Shown here piece by piece: positions 63,760 to 64,000 of a stretch of DNA of 64,000 nucleotides (position 1 is the first letter of the stretch; each line of letters opens with the position of its first letter). The notes below the pieces were generated by a model that saw nothing but the letters and a program-made list of their open reading frames with translations, made no database searches and was not told where the DNA came from. The stretch spans positions 1,922,001 to 1,986,000 of the forward strand of contig OY970203.1 of assembly GCA_963708325.1 (NCBI GenBank), given 5' to 3'. The DNA is from G963708325 sp963708325. GTDB lineage: Bacteria > Actinomycetota > Thermoleophilia > Solirubrobacterales > 70-9. Both the position numbers and the translations under genes were made by a program.

Positions 63760-64000
63760 TTAGGCGACGGGCGCCGGGCTCGCGGCGGCGGCGGCAACGC
63801 CGTCGAGCGCGTCGAGGGCGCGGGCCACCGACATCGCGATGCACGTGAAGATCGGGGTGTCGCGCAGGGTGTAGGAGCTCGACTCCGAGCCCCGCAGCTC
63901 CTGGACAAGGTCGAGGAACTCGCCCGGGTCGTCGCCCTCGAACGAGACGACGAACTCCTGGTCGTCGAGCCCGAACGAGTACGCCGTGTTGATCGTGATC
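63760..64000 (-). CDS. hemQ: HemQ/chlorite-dismutase-family protein, C-terminal end only
   Basis: 79 codons are visible; the 5' end lies beyond the window. TAYSFGLDDQEFVVSFEGD, PGEFLDLVQELRGSESSSYTLRDTPIFTCIAM matches the C-terminal half of actinobacterial HemQ (coproheme decarboxylase), where the SFGLDD.EFV...E...F.dLV..LR...aSrYt.rDTP.FtC pattern is conserved. The last 25 residues or so are an Ala-rich tail (ALDGVAAAAASPAPVA). The enzyme decarboxylates coproheme to heme b using peroxide. It is upstream of the FprA-like gene in the same direction. Confidence 0.88.
   Translation of the reverse strand, partial: ITINTAYSFGLDDQEFVVSFEGDDPGEFLDLVQELRGSESSSYTLRDTPIFTCIAMSVARALDALDGVAAAAASPAPVA

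Noticed and set aside
1..64000. tRNA or rRNA genes
   Set aside because: No T-loop-like GGTTCGANTCC segments in a cloverleaf setting and no conserved rRNA stretches were recognised on either strand by eye; a dedicated RNA search was not possible.

Overview
This is a very GC-rich, gene-dense bacterial chromosome segment. The gene content fits a high-GC actinomycete, most likely the Thermoleophilia/Solirubrobacterales branch: Mce lipid-transfer genes, an actinobacterial holin-X/DUF3618 pair, a CGFS glutaredoxin with BolA, a HemQ-type protein, many GTG/TTG starts, and many genes with a TANNNT box 6-9 nt before the start codon. The taxonomic call is inference from gene content. No rRNA, tRNA, CRISPR array or prophage was seen.

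Layout. 1-5690: the end of an Mce operon (three Mce proteins, a small exported protein, an SCP2-type protein). 5700-10039: housekeeping and redox genes, with a small rubredoxin gene and an ECF sigma factor that overlaps a membrane DUF4349 protein. 10160-16945: biotin synthesis (bioA; bioB-bioF-bioD), split by a marR-MFS pair preceded by two copies of a perfect 5+4+5 operator. 17156-21875: two tandem exported sulfatases and a GH3-like protein. 21879-31313: lipid and CoA metabolism: enoyl-CoA hydratase, a free biotinyl carrier domain, glpK, a badH/badI-like divergent pair, an acyltransferase, a lactonase-like MBL protein, an esterase and two SDRs. 31493-34505: a two-component system flanked by two small exported proteins that share a QYGD motif, one ending in an LPFTG sorting signal.

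34599-43529 is the most interesting stretch. Two acyl-CoA dehydrogenases of the isovaleryl/long-chain type diverge from an operon encoding an enoyl-CoA hydratase, a methylcrotonyl/geranyl-CoA-type carboxylase subunit, a PPOX flavoprotein, a BKACE enzyme, an alpha-methylacyl-CoA racemase and a MerR regulator. Together with the citronellol-dehydrogenase-like SDR at 29621 this looks like a route for methyl-branched (leucine- or terpene-derived) acyl-CoAs, with a BKACE enzyme where a lyase is normally found. A 92-94 bp repeat occurs as an inverted pair in this region and extends into two coding sequences.

43539-47253 is a glycan locus (nucleotidyltransferase-like protein, GT2, GT4). 47398-50986 holds a nitrilase-TetR-hydrolase operon behind a perfect 20-bp palindrome, followed by a cassette of three small membrane or membrane-associated proteins. 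An intact IS481-family element (50988-52047) with a 6-bp GCTAGG target duplication separates this cassette from a hairpin that was probably its terminator. 52128-64000: AI-2E-type transporter, DegV protein, epimerase, thioredoxin-fold protein, A-type Fe-S carrier, membrane glycan enzymes, an MBL-rhodanese protein, Grx4-BolA, an FprA-like reductase and the 3' end of a hemQ-like gene.
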